Notes under the pieces: generated by a model
Seen by the model: the letters and a program-made list of their open reading frames with translations, nothing else
What the model was told of the DNA's origin: nothing
Databases searched by the model: none
DNA from: Ovis canadensis
Lineage: Eukaryota > Chordata > Mammalia > Artiodactyla > Bovidae
DNA length: 64,000 nucleotides
Reading direction: 5' to 3'
NCBI RefSeq assembly: GCF_042477335.2
Contig: NC_091260.1
Coordinates: 47,945,001 to 48,009,000, forward strand
Shown: positions 44,010 through 54,657 of the stretch, piece by piece
How the letters are laid out: each line of letters begins with the position of its first letter
Numbering within the stretch: position 1 is the first letter of the stretch
Translations under genes and position numbers: made by a program

Positions 44010-45190
44010 GACCAAGCAGATCACCGCTTTACAGTGAAGAATATTGGGGAGTGGGTCCATGCCATCAGCTCCACTAATCATGTCACATATCAAGCTATCC
44101 AGAAGCTGCTCAGCTCACAGAATGCGGGAACAACTTCCCGAAGGCACAGCTGAAGCATCAGCTCATATATAATTCTTTCTAAGGATGGTGTCTACATACT
44201 ATAGGATACAGTATGGACTTTGAATCAAATCACTTTATGTGGTTCTACGGCCCCAAGAAGAAGAACACAACAGTTCAAGAATCAAGTTATAGAAGTAGGA
44301 ATGACCCTCCCAAATCTTATTTCCGATAACCTGCTTGGGGAACTTATTCTCATACCCACAACTCTGGGTTCTGCAAGTTAAGAGTTCTTGGTCCGCAAAG
44401 AGGGGACACTTCAGAAAGAATTCCATTGATCTATAAATTTCAGCTGCTCTCTGGTCACTTGAGACAGGTAGCGGCAGTAAGTAGAACTGATATACTGGCT
44501 GACAATTAACCCTGACTGTGGGGAGGAGGTAGGAGTCTCCCTGGAGCAAGGAAACCACAAGGAATATATCTGTCTCAGACTGGAGCACTTCCTTTGACTC
44601 CCTTGCTGTATTATGATGTTAAATGGACAAGTGCAGCATCACAGCCTTAGAAACCTTGGTAACCCCAGTCTCAGAGCCCTCAGGGATATGGTCTTAGTCC
44701 TGACACCAGATATGCCACTGAGGTCAGCAAAGCTGTTTACTGAATTGAGAGAAATCTGGAATAGATAGTGGAGAAGGGAGACCATGATCATGTGTTGTGA
44801 TGTCAGCTGCAATAGGGGAAGCTGTAGTTGGTCCCACCCACATCTTTCTCTGGGGAAGAAGGACCCACAAAATGCCTAGTTGAACTCTTCCCCAACTGTG
44901 TAAGTGGCTCCAAGAAGTGCAGGTGTAGACTACAATGGACATGAAGCTATAGCTCTCAGATCTCCTTCAAGAAAGAATAGTTTGAGGTTGCTTGTCAGTG
45001 GGTAATCTCCCTCATCTGATGAGAGCTGGCTCACCCACGGGCGTGTCCTTCCAAAGACGACCCACCTATAATGACTGATATAGGTAAAGGTGCTCCATTT
45101 CTCCCTGGGCCACTTTCCTCCCTGGAGGAATCTGTTACTAGCCTGGACTTCAATTCAACTTCCCTGCACAATGCCTGCCACACTGTGTTT
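44010..45190 (+). mobile_element. ERVL-like endogenous retrovirus remnant (pol 3' region)
   Basis: The base-level order of several blocks follows the 3' part of the internal region of ERVL/MaLR elements. These are 'GAGTGGGTCCATGCCATCAGC', a cysteine-poor pol end around 'GGCACAGCTGAAGCATCAGCTC', 'CAAGAATCAAGTTATAGAAGTAGGAATGACCC' and 'CCACTGAGGTCAGCAAAGC'. The last is followed by 'AGAAATCTGGAATAGATAGTGGAGAAGGGAG'. No long frame survives on the plus strand; there are many stops and small indels. I do not see LTRs. This is an ancient, non-functional copy. Confidence 0.55.
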
Positions 45191-45429
45191 CAGACTATGG
45201 TTCCCAACTATAGACTTTAGTTGATCCAGCATTGATTTTCTTCATTATTGCACATTTCTCTGACTAGCAATGTGTGATGTAACAAATGATATTTTTTCAT
45301 TTAATAATTTAAAAATTGTGTAATGTTTTGCAACAAAAATTTAGAAACAGCTATGCAGTGATAGATTTTTAAAAATACCCTTCAAATAATTTTGGAAGCT
45401 TGTGTAAAAATGCTAAGAAAAAGTAAACA
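45191..45429. other. Unclassified sequence
   Basis: No recognised repeat or gene; it may hold further ERV flank. Confidence 0.4.
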
Positions 45430-45535
45430 AGTTATAAATTCCTTGAGAACTGGGAGCATGTTTTACTCATCTTTATACTTTTTCTACCTGGTGTGGTAGC
45501 TGTTAGACAGCATTAGATCACAATGAACTGAATGA
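45430..45535 (+). mobile_element. L2 3' end remnant
   Basis: 'AATTCCTTGAGAACTGGGAGCATGTTTTACTCATCTTTATA' is a close parallel of the L2 end 'CTCCTTGAGGGCAGGGACTGTGTCTTATTCATCTTTGTA', followed by the 'AATGAACTGAATGA' end. Confidence 0.65.
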
Positions 45536-45677
45536 TTCTGAACTGGAAGGCTGAAATAATATATAACATTCAACAAATCTTAGAGGTTCCTGTTATACTT
45601 AGTCACCTCTAGTTGTTCCTATATGCTTATTTGCTTTTAGAGAGCAAAGTGTGAAATAATTGTAGCCATCACCTCTT

Positions 45678-45916
45678 TGAGATATTTTGAGTGAAGTGAA
45701 TGAGTGAAGTCGCTCAGTCATGTCCAACTCTTTGAGACCCCATGGACTGTAGCCTACAAGACTCCTCTGTCCATGGAATTTTCCAGGAAAGAGTACTGGA
45801 GTGGGTTGCCATTTCCTTCTCCAGGAGATCTTCCCAACCCAGGGATCGAACCCGGGTCTCCTGCATTGCAGGCAGACGCTTTACCATCTGAGCCACCAGG
45901 GAAGTCCTGAGATATT
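45678..45916 (-). mobile_element. Bov-tA SINE with target duplication
   Basis: A complete copy with the B-box equivalent GGGATCGAACCCGGG, one of the best preserved in the window, and GACGC in the head. TGAGATATT flanks it at 45678-45686 and 45908-45916. Confidence 0.93.
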
Positions 45917-47469
45917 ATAGGCCTGATATATTACAGGCTTCCTGTTAAAGGAATCCTGGTTCCCAATCCTCATATTTCCTTTAGGAACTATCCATTGAAT
46001 CTACACTTAAGGCCACCGTTTTAGCCTTCTTATCTGACTTGTCAGGTTAGAATAAGCTGTATGTATAGCTCAGTCCCTTTATTTTGGAGCACCTGCTAAC
46101 ACAGATATGATTTTTGCCTGTTTCATAAAGGTCTACCTCTGTGATGAGAGCTGTAGAATCTAGGACTATATAGGTAATTATTCCAATTTGAGGGAATATT
46201 AAAAAGCTTAAGGAAGTCTGTCTGTCTTTTAATCCAAGTCATGTTTTCTAAAACCAATTCTACCAATCATAATAGTGATATATTAATGTCTATCCATTGA
46301 AATTTGATGTGCAAATATCTAAGATGGGGAGGAGAGTGTGATTAAACCCCAAACTCTAGCTGACTCGCCAACAACTGATGACTTCGCTTCCTGTTTCTAG
46401 GAGCCTACTCTCCTTTGCACCCAGGCTGTTGTCCAGTACCCTTCATCCACCTATCCTCATATCCCATGTGGCACTGAGTCTGAGTCTTTACTCATGATCA
46501 ATGTATAGAAATTTAGAACTAAGAGACATAGATACACACAGGAAGCCTTATCCTCCCTAATCCATTATACTTGCCTCTATAACCTGGAGGGCAGGCAACC
46601 AACTCTAGCAGGTAACTACTTCTCTGTTAAGGTAAGGAAGGTCTCTGTGATGCTAGGAAGTCATTATCACCCACTCACCTTTCATTCTAAGATTTACACT
46701 GAGAAAGTTTGTCCCACATAGAAAAGACCATAATACACACTTAACAAAGAACTTACATTTATTTTCTTACCATTTTACTTCCCTTTTATTGGGGGTAGTA
46801 AAACTTTGTTTTAAAATTAAGTCTTGGATAACAAAAATTATATCTTTAAAAACTTAAACTGGCATAATTAAATCAATTTATCATATATCAAGTTTCCCTG
46901 CAGCTGCCGCAGATGGAAGATATCATCTAGAAAAAAGAAGGAAATCTCTTTGTTTTTCGAGTCTCAAAATAAACTTTAAATCTGTAATAACATTATGGTC
47001 CTGAAAGGCTATTTTTGAAATATGAAAGTTCTTTTTTCTATATTACAAAAGCTTTCCTTACATATTAAGAGTAAATCATGGAATTCTGAATTTAGCTTAG
47101 GTTTATCTTAGTTATGGAAGATGATGAATATTGTTTTATATTTTTGTATTTGTTAAGATTTAACTATAAAACAGAAAAATATATTCTTTAATTTTATAGC
47201 ACATGTATTTTTCCATTTTTATAATGTCATTTTTTTCTTCTCCATCCTTTCAACACATATCTGAATCCAAATAAACAGATCAAAAACCTAGTGTTTATAA
47301 TTTAATTATTTGTCAACTTTCATATAATCATATTAGAAAAAATATAGGGTGAGTTTTTGATATTTGCTTTTATAAGCCAACCTATATATGCTAACCACTT
47401 AATAACACATTAAAGATTCCTTTTCAACTCAAAGTATGAATCTGACTCATTTTGTCATCACTGCTTTGT
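45917..47469. other. Unclassified sequence
   Basis: About 1.5 kb without recognisable repeats, RNA genes or coding frames. It becomes more AT-rich after 46,740. Confidence 0.5.
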
Positions 47470-47563
47470 ATATTTTTTAATTAATATACATTTAGAAAAA
47501 TTATATATTTACAGAAAAATGGAGCTAAAGTAGAGACCCCACATTCTCTCTCTCTCTCTCTCT

Positions 47564-47609
<46 letters not shown>

Positions 47610-47682
47610 GTCACACATAGTCACCCTTAACATCTTGCATTCATGTGGTGCTAAAATAAATTATGGACTTAGGTTACTAATA
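47470..47682 (-). mobile_element. Old L1 3' end with microsatellite, first piece
   Basis: The blocks 'ATTTACAGAAAAATGGAGCTAAAGTAGAGACCCC' and 'CACCCTTAACATCTTGCATTCATGTGGTGC' are the reverse of a known ancient L1 3' end. A dinucleotide repeat has grown between them. The copy resumes after the BOV-A2. Confidence 0.75.
47545..47604. repeat. Compound (TC)10-AT-(AC)19 microsatellite
   Basis: Twenty bases of TC are followed by AT and thirty-eight bases of AC, both without interruption. Long pure AC runs are usually polymorphic in length. Confidence 0.95.
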
Positions 47683-47940
47683 AAATGGCACCCCACTCCA
47701 GTACTCTTGCCTGGAAAACCCCATGGACAGAGGAGCCTGGTGGGCTGCAGTCCACGGGGTTGCTAAGAGTCTGACATGACTGAGTGACTTCACTTTCACT
47801 TTTCATTTTCATGCATTGGAGAAGGAAATGGCAACCCACTCCAGTGTTCTTACCTGGAGAATCCCAGGGTTGGGGGAGCCTGGTGGGCTGCCATCTCTGG
47901 GGTCTCACAGAGTCGGACACAACTGAAGCAACTTAGACTT
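47683..47940 (+). mobile_element. BOV-A2 SINE nested in old L1
   Basis: It is a Bov-A dimer with linker. The AGC tail is almost absent (TTAGACTTAAAGCAGC). No firm target duplication is visible. Confidence 0.92.
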
Positions 47941-47944
47941 AAAG

Positions 47945-48070
47945 CAGCAATGTACCATCAGCAGCTCATCAATTGTAACAAACAGGCCACACGAATGTAT
48001 AACATTTTAAACGAATATATGACATTATGCTGATTGAGTTTAGTTCTCCATTCCTTAACTGACAAAGGTC
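47945..48070 (-). mobile_element. Old L1 3' end, second piece
   Basis: 'CAGCAGCTCATCAATTGTAACAAACAGGCCACACGAATGTATAA' continues the ancient L1 3' UTR seen before the SINE. A small BovB fragment follows. Confidence 0.65.
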
Positions 48071-48073
48071 CTC

Positions 48074-48190
48074 AATTCAGTTCAGTTCAGTCGCTCAGTG
48101 AGGTTCGACTCTGTGACCCCATGAGTTGCAGCACGCCAGGCCTCCCTGTTCATTGCCAAGTTCAGGAGTTTACTCAAACTCATGTCCATT
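48074..48190 (-). mobile_element. BovB LINE, 117-bp 3' end
   Basis: The tail (TTCAG units) and the first part of the 3' region to 'CTCATGTCCATTGA' are present. It is a very short insertion into the old L1, whose sequence continues after it (48191-48380, the 'CATTGCTGCCATAAACATCCTTG' segment). Confidence 0.88.
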
Positions 48191-48383
48191 GACTAGCTGT
48201 TTATAAATTTTTATCACTATAATCATTGCTGCCATAAACATCCTTGACTTTTATCCATAGGTACTAGGAGTTTTATTACTATGAAATGAATTTTCTTATG
48301 AAGTAATCAGGTAGGTGACAGTATATGCATATTTTACTCATTTACTGTCACTGGATAATTCACCCTCCTTTTTTCATCAGTTA

Positions 48384-50124
48384 GGTTCAGTCGCTCAGTC
48401 ATGGCTGTCTGACTCTTTGTGACCCAATGGACTGCAGAATGCCAGGCTTCCCTGTCCAAAACTCATGTCCATTGAGTTGGTGATGCGATCCAACCATCTT
48501 ATCCTCTGTTGTCCCCTTCTCCTCTTGCCTTCAATCTTTCCCAGCATCAGGGTCTTTTCTAAGGAGTCAGTTGTTGGCATTGGTGAAAATATTGGAGCTT
48601 CAGCTTCAGCATCAGTTTTTCCAATGAATATCCAAGACTGATTTCCCTTAGGACAGACTGGTTTGATCTACTTGCAGTCCAAGGGACTCTCAAGAGTTTT
48701 CTCCAATACCACAGTTCAAAAGCATCAATTTCAGCACTCAGCTTTCTGTATGGTCCAACTCTCACATCCATTCATGACTGGCAAAGCCATAGCTTTGACT
48801 ATGGACCTTTGTCTGCAAAGTAATGTCTATGATTTTTAATATGCTGTCTAGGTTGGTCACAGCTTTTCTTCCAAGGAGCAAGCGTCTTTTAATTTCATGG
48901 CTGCAGTCACCATCTTCAGTGATTTCAGAGACCAAGAAAATAAAGTCTGTCACTGTTTCCATTGTTCCTATTTGCCATGGAGTGATGGGACCGGATGCCA
49001 TGATCTTAGTTTTTTGAATGTTGAGATTTAAACCAGCTTTTTCACTCTCCTCTTTCACTTTCATCAAGAGGCTCTTTAGTTCGTCTTCAAATACTGTCAT
49101 AATGGTGGTATCATCTATGAATTTGAGTTCTCCTGGCAATCTTAAATCCAGATTGTGTGACATCCAGCCCAACATTTCACATGATGTACTCTGCATATAA
49201 GTTAAATAAGCAGGGTGACAATATACAGCCTTGACGTACTCGTTTCCCAATTTGGAACCAGTCTGTTGTTCCATGTCTGGTTCTAACTGTTGCTTCTTGA
49301 TCGGCATTCAGATTTCTCAGGAGACAGGTAAGGTGCTCTGGTATTTCCATTTCTTGAAGAATTTTCCAGTTTGTTCTGATCTACACAGCCAAAGGCTTTG
49401 GCATAGGCAATAAAGCAGTAGATGTTTTTCTGGTACTCTCTTGTTTTTTCTATGATCCAGCAATTTGATTTCTGGTTCCTCTGCCTTTTCTAAATCCAGC
49501 TTGAACATCTGGAAGTTCACGGTGCACATACTGCTGAAGCCTAACTTGGAGGATTTTGAGCATTACTCCAGTGTGTAAGATGAGTGCAACTGTAGGGTAG
49601 CTTGAACATTTTGGCATTGCCTTTCTTTGGGATCGGAATGAAAACTGACCTTTTCCATCCCTGTGGCCACTGCTGAGTTTTCCAGATTTTCTGGCATATT
49701 GAGTGCAGCATTTTCACAGCATCATCTTTCAGGATTTGAAACAGCTCAACTGGAATATCATCACCTCCACTAGCTTTGTTCGTAGTGATGCTTTCTAAGG
49801 CCCACTTGACTTTGCATTCCAGAATGCCTGGCTTTAGGTGAGTGATCACACCATCGTGATTATCTGGGTCGTGAAGATCTTTTTTGTACAGTTCTTCCAT
49901 GTATTTTTGCCACCTCTTCTTAACATCTTCTTCTTCTGTTAGGTCCATACCATTTCTCTCCTTATTCGAGCACATCTTTGCATGAAATGTTCCCTTGGTA
50001 TCTCTAATTTTCTTGAAGAGATCTCTACTCTTTCCCATTCTGTTCTTTTTCTCTATTTCTTTGCAATGATCGCTAAGGAAGGCTTTCTTAACTCTCCTTG
50101 CTATTCTTTGAAACTCTGCATTCA
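48384..50124 (-). mobile_element. BovB LINE copy A, 1.7 kb (older)
   Basis: It reads backwards from a damaged tail through the whole RT to the segment that encodes the ARRVKKAFLSDHCKEIEEKNR linker. There are several deletions, for instance around GHLM and the YADD box (which reads FIDDTTIM). It ends where another BovB begins in the opposite orientation. Confidence 0.92.
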
Positions 50125-50179
50125 CCAATCTCAAAGAAAGGCAATGACAAAGAATGCTCAAACTACTGCACAGTTGCAC
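49541..50179 (-). pseudogene. BovB linker and early RT remnant (212 codons)
   Basis: After about 20 residues that belong to the neighbouring copy, the frame has NAEFQRIARRVKKAFLSDHCKEIE, MGKSRDLFKKIRDTKGTFHAKM, EELYKKDLHDPDNHDGVITHL and NKASGGDDIPVELFQILKDDAVKMLHSICQ. It ends near WKRSVFIPIPKKGNA. This is the region between endonuclease and RT palm. The catalytic RT blocks are in other frames downstream. Confidence 0.87.
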
Positions 50180-51411
50180 TCATCTAACACACTAGTAAAG
50201 TAATGCCCAGAATTCTCCAAGCCAGAATTCAGCAATACGTGAACGGTGAACTTGCAGATGTTCAAGCTGGTTTAGGAAGAGGCAGAGGAACCAGAGATCA
50301 AATTGCCAACATCTGCTGGATTATCAAAGAAGCAATAGTGTTCCAGAAAACCATCTATTTCTGCTTTATTAACTATGCCAAAACCTTTGGATCACAATCA
50401 ACTGTGGATAATTCTGAGAGAGATGGAAATACCAGACCACCTGACCTGCCTCTTGAGAAACAAATATGCAGGATACGAAGCAACAGTTAGAACTGGACAT
50501 GGAACAGACTGGTTCCAAATAGGAAAAGGAGTACGTCAAGGCTGTATATTGTCACCCTGCTTATTTAGCTTATATGCAGAGTACATCATGAGAAATGCTG
50601 GACGGGAAGAAGCACAAGCTGGGATCAAGATTGCCAGGAGAAATATCAATAACCTCAGATATGCAGATGACACCACCCTTATGGCAGGAAGTGAAGAGGA
50701 ACTAAAAAGCCTCTTGATGAAAGTGAAAGAGGAGAGTGAAAAATTTGGCCTAAAGCTCAACATTCAGAAAACGAAGATCATGGCAGCTGGTCCCATCACT
50801 TCATGGGAAATAGATGGGGAAACAGTGGAAGCACTGTCAGACTATTTTTGGGGGCTCCAAAATCACTGATGATGGTGACTGCAGCCATGAAATTAAAACA
50901 CACTTACTCCTTGGAAGAAAAGCTATGACCAACCTAGATAGTATATTCAAAAGCAGAGACATTACTTTGCCAACAAAGGTCCATCTAGTCAAGGCTATGG
51001 TTTTTCCAGTGGTCATGTATGGATGTGAGAGTTGGACTGTGAAGAAAACTGAGCACTGAGGAATTGATGCTTTTGGACTGTGGTGTTGGAGAAGCCTCTT
51101 GAGAGTCCCTTGGACTGCAAGGAGATCCAACCAATATATTCTGAAGGAGATCAGCCCTGGGATTTCTTTAGAAGGAATAATGCTAAAGCTGAAACTCCAG
51201 TACATTGGAAAAGACTCTGATGCTGGGAGGGATTAGGGGCAGGTGGAGAAGGGGACGACAGAGGATGAGATGGTTGAATGGCATCACTGACTCAATGGAC
51301 ATGAGTCTGAGTGAACTCCGGGAGTTGTTGATGGACAGGGAGGCCTGGCGTGCTGCGATCCATGGGGTCGCAGAGTCGGACACAACTGAGAGACTGAACT
51401 GAACTGAACTG
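50125..51411 (+). mobile_element. BovB LINE copy D, 1.3 kb, opposite to copy A
   Basis: It starts in GNDKECSNYCTVALI and runs through the RT to a tail of three GAACT units. Its 5' end touches the 5' end of copy A, so the two lie head to head. Lower divergence than copy A suggests later insertion. Confidence 0.94.
50375..50869 (+). pseudogene. BovB RT remnant of copy D with YADD (164 codons)
   Basis: After a short deletion in the FIDYAKAFDC block (here INYAKTFGS in another frame) the piece carries GKGVRQGCILSPCLFSLYAEYIMRNAG near residues 51-76. It has NNLRYADDTTLMAGSEEELKSLLMKVKEESEKFG after it. The frame ends at a one-base loss near 50,850 (DYFWGLQNH). Confidence 0.88.
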
Positions 51412-51412
51412 C

Positions 51413-51507
51413 TTCTGTTAGGTCCATACCATTTCTATCCTTTATTGTACCCATCTTTACATGAAATATTTCATTGGTATTTTTAATTTTCTTGAAGAGA
51501 TCTCTCA
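51413..51507 (-). mobile_element. BovB copy B, 3' piece (split by copy C)
   Basis: The 95 bp correspond to the linker region from 'CTTCTGTTAGGTCCATACC' to 'GAAGAGATCTCT'. The continuation 'AGTCTTTCCCATTCT' lies at 53480, after copy C. Confidence 0.85.
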
Positions 51508-53479
51508 GTTCAGTTCAGTTGCTCAGTCGTGTCCAAGTCTTTGCGACCCCATGAATCGCACCACGCCAGGCCTCCCTGTTCATCACCAACTCCCGGAGTT
51601 CACTCAGACTCAAGCCCATCGAGTCCGTGATGCCATCCAGCCATCTCATCCTCTGTCATCCTCTTCTCCACCTGCCCCGAATCCCTCCCAGCATCAGAGT
51701 CTTTTCCAGTGAGTCAACTCTTCACATGAGGTGGCCAAAGTACTGGAGTTTCAGCTTTAGCATCATTCCTTCCAAAGAAATCCCAGGGCTGATCTCCTTC
51801 AGAATGGACTGGTTGGATCTCCTTGCAGTCCAAGGGACTCTCAAGAGGCTTCTCCAACACCACAGTTTAAAAACATCAATTCTTCGGTGCTCAGCCTTCT
51901 TCACAGTCCAACTCTCACATCCATACATGACCACAGGAAAAACCATAGCCTTGGCTAGACAGACCTTAGTTGACAAAGCAATGTCTCTGCTTTTGAATAT
52001 GCTATCTAGGTTGGTCATAACTTTTCTTCCAAGGAGTAAGCGTCTTTTAATTTCATGGCTGCACTCACCATCTGCAGTGATTTTGGAGCCCCCAAAAATA
52101 AAGTCTGACACGGTTTCCACTGTTTCCCCATCTATTTGCCATGAAGTGATGGGACTGGATGCCATGATCTTCATTTTCTGAATGTTGAGCTTTAGGCCAA
52201 CTTTTTCACTCTCCTCCTTCACTTTCATCAAGAGGCTTTTTAGTTCCTCTTCACTTTCTGCCATAAGGGTGGTGTCATCTGCATATCTGAGGTTATTGAG
52301 ATTTCTCCCAGCAATCTTGATTCCAGCTTGTGTTTCTTCCAGTCCAGTGTTTCTCATGATGTATTCTACATATAAGTTAAATAAGCAGGGTGACAATATA
52401 CAGCCTCGACGTACTCCTTTTCCTATTTGGAACCAGTCTGTTGTTGCATGTCCGGTTCTAACTGCTGCTTCCTGACCTGCATACAGATTTTTCAAGAGGC
52501 AGGTCAGGTCGTCTGGTATTCCCATCTCTTGAAGAATTTTGCACAGTTTATTGTGATCCATACAGTCAAAGGCTTTGGCATAGTCAATAAAGCAGAAGTA
52601 GATGTTTTTCTGGAACTCTCTTGCTTTTTCCATGATCCAGCGGATGTTGGCAATTTGATCTCTGGTTCCTCTGCCTTTTCTAAAACCAGCTTGAACATCA
52701 GGGAGTTCACGGTTCACGTATTGCTGAAGCCTGGCTTGGAGAATTTTGAGCACTACTTTACTAGCATGTGAGATGAGTGCAATTGTGAGGTAGTTTGAGC
52801 ATTCTTTTGCATTGCCTTTCTTTGGAATTGGAATGAAAACTGACCTTTTCCAGTCCTGTCGCCACTGCTGAGTTTTCCAAATTTGCTGGCATATTGAGTG
52901 CAACACTTTCACAGCATCATCTTTCAGGATTTGAAACAGCTCAAGTGGAATTCTATCACCTCCACTAGCTTTGTTCATAGTGATGCTTTCTAAGGCCCAC
53001 TTGACTTCACATTCCAAGATGTCTGGCTCTAGATGAGTGATCACATCATCATTATTATCATCATGAGTGAAGATCTTTTTTGTATAGTTCTTCTGTGTAT
53101 TCTTGCCACCTTGCTTCTGTTAGGTCCATACCATTTCTGTCCTTTATCGAGCCCATCTTTGCATGAAATGTTCCCTGGTGTCTCTAATTTTCTTAAAGAG
53201 ATCTCTAGTCTTTCCCATTCTGTTGTTTTCCTCTATTTCTTTGCATTGATCGCTGAAGAAGTCTTTCTTATCTCTTCTTGCTATTCTTTGGAACTCTGCA
53301 TTCAGATGCTTATATCTTTCCTTTTCTCCTGTGCTTTTCGCCTCTCTTCTTTTCACAGGTATTTGTAAGGCCTCCCCAGACGCCATTTTGCTTTTTTGCA
53401 TTTCTTTTCCATGGGGATGGTCTTGATCCCTGTCTCCTGTACAATGTCACCAACCTTAATCCATAGTTCATCAGGCACT
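51508..53479 (-). mobile_element. BovB copy C, 2.0 kb, youngest and most intact
   Basis: The element starts with its tail (TTCAG units) and reads backwards through the whole RT to the linker. It ends where 'CATCAGGCACT' meets copy B sequence. It carries the longest open frame of the window. Its private residues match the copy at 27.7-29 kb. It is inserted in copy B at GAGATCTCT/AGTCTTTCCC. Confidence 0.93.
51722..53044 (-). pseudogene. BovB reverse transcriptase, 440 open codons
   Basis: This frame covers the RT from the end of the linker to near the C-terminus. Motifs in order are NKASGGD near residue 24, FRKGRGTRDQI near 121, FIDYAKAFD at 152-160, GVRRGCILSP at 210-219 and YADD at 254-257. 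They are followed by the thumb-like region and ITADGECSHEIKRR, MYGCESWTVKKAE and LKLQYFGHLM. The three palm aspartates of RTE-type enzymes are intact. VRRG replaces the usual VRQG. The frame ends with TGA at 51722-51724 in place of the CGA found in the 32.5 kb copy, and lacks the upstream endonuclease. Activity is unlikely. Confidence 0.93.
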
Positions 53480-53953
53480 AGTCTTTCCCATTCTATTATT
53501 TTCCTCTATTTCTTTGCATTGATCACTGAGGAAGGCTTTCTTATCTCTCTTTGCTAATCGTTGGAACTCTGCATTCAAATGGGTATATCTTTCCTTTTCT
53601 GTTTTGCCTTTCATTTCTCTTCTTTTCTCAGTATTTGTACGGCCTCTTCAGGTAAGTATTTTGCCTTTTTGCATTCCTTTTGCTTGGGGATGGTCTTGAT
53701 CCCTGCCTCCTGTACAATATCACAAACCTTCATCCATAGTTCTTCAGGCACTCTATTGGATCTAATCAGTTGAATCTATTTGTCACTTCCACTGTACAAG
53801 TGTAAGGGATTTGATTTAGTTCATACCTGAAAGGTCTAGCAGTTTTTGCTACTTTCTTCAATTTAAGTCTGAACTTAGCAATAAGGAGTTCCTGTTGTGA
53901 GCCACAGTCAGCTCCTGGTCTTGTTTTTTTTTTTTTTTTTCATTTTTTGCTGA

Positions 53954-54379
53954 TTATATAGAGCTTCTCCATCTTTGGCTACAAAGAATATAATCAATCT
54001 GATTTCGATATTGACCATCTGCTGATGTCCATGTGTAGAGTCTTTTCTTGTGTTGTTGGAAGAGGATGTTTGCTATGACCAGTGCGTTCTCTTGGCAAAA
54101 CTCTGTTAGCCTTTGCCCTGCTTTATTGTGTATCTCAAGGCTGAATTTGCCTTTTACTCCAGGTATATGTTGAACTCCTACTTTTGCATTCCAGTCCCCT
54201 ATGATGAAACAGACATCTTTTTTTGGTGTTAGTTCTAGAAGACCTTGTAGGTCTTCATAAAACTGTTCAACTCCAGCCTCTTCAGCATTACTGGTTGGGG
54301 CATAGACTTGGATTACAGTGATATTGAATGGTTTACCTTGGAAATGAACACAGATCATTCTGTCATTTTTGAGTTGCAC
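53954..54379 (-). pseudogene. BovB APE endonuclease, C-terminal half (141 codons)
   Basis: The endonuclease motifs are clear: VYAPT near residues 25-29, GDWNAKVG at 61-68 (the D and N of the active site), and YTWTS at 115-119 followed by the RNQIDYIL end at 125-132. The N-terminal half is in another frame and overlaps this one by 25 bases. A frameshift therefore separates the two. In a live element this enzyme nicks the target DNA. Confidence 0.92.
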
Positions 54380-54657
54380 CCAAGTAATGCATTTTGGACT
54401 CTTTTGTTGACTAAGGCTACTCCATTTCTTCTAAGGAATTCTTGCCCACAGTAGTAGATATAATGGTCATCAGAATTAAATTTACCCGTTCCAGTCCATT
54501 TTAGTTCACTGATTCCTAAAATGTCAATGCTCACTCTTGCCATCTCCTGTTTGACCACTTCTAATTTAACTTGATTCATGGACCTAACATCCCATGTTCC
54601 TATGCAATATTGCTCTTTATAGCATTGGATTTTATTTCCATCACCAGTCATATCCAT
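54355..54657 (-). pseudogene. BovB APE endonuclease, N-terminal half (100 codons)
   Basis: The frame holds the start of the endonuclease: IGTWDVRSMN at 19-28, EMARVSIDILGISELKWTG near 38-56 with the active-site glutamate at 51, and the GVALVN segment. In related enzymes the first motif reads NVRS; here the asparagine is replaced by aspartate, which would weaken catalysis. Together with the frameshift downstream, the enzyme is dead. Confidence 0.9.

Noticed and set aside
48384..51411. A twin-primed single BovB
   Set aside because: Both halves carry their own 3' ends and overlap in content, so they are two separate elements.
51722..53044. A host or novel reverse transcriptase gene, such as a retron or diversity-generating element
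   Set aside because: All motifs and the tail identify it as BovB, and it has several sister copies in the window. There is no associated RNA, variable repeat or accessory gene.
53205..53754. A true tandem duplication of about 275 bp
   Set aside because: Insertion of one BovB into another explains the repeated block and restores normal order when removed.
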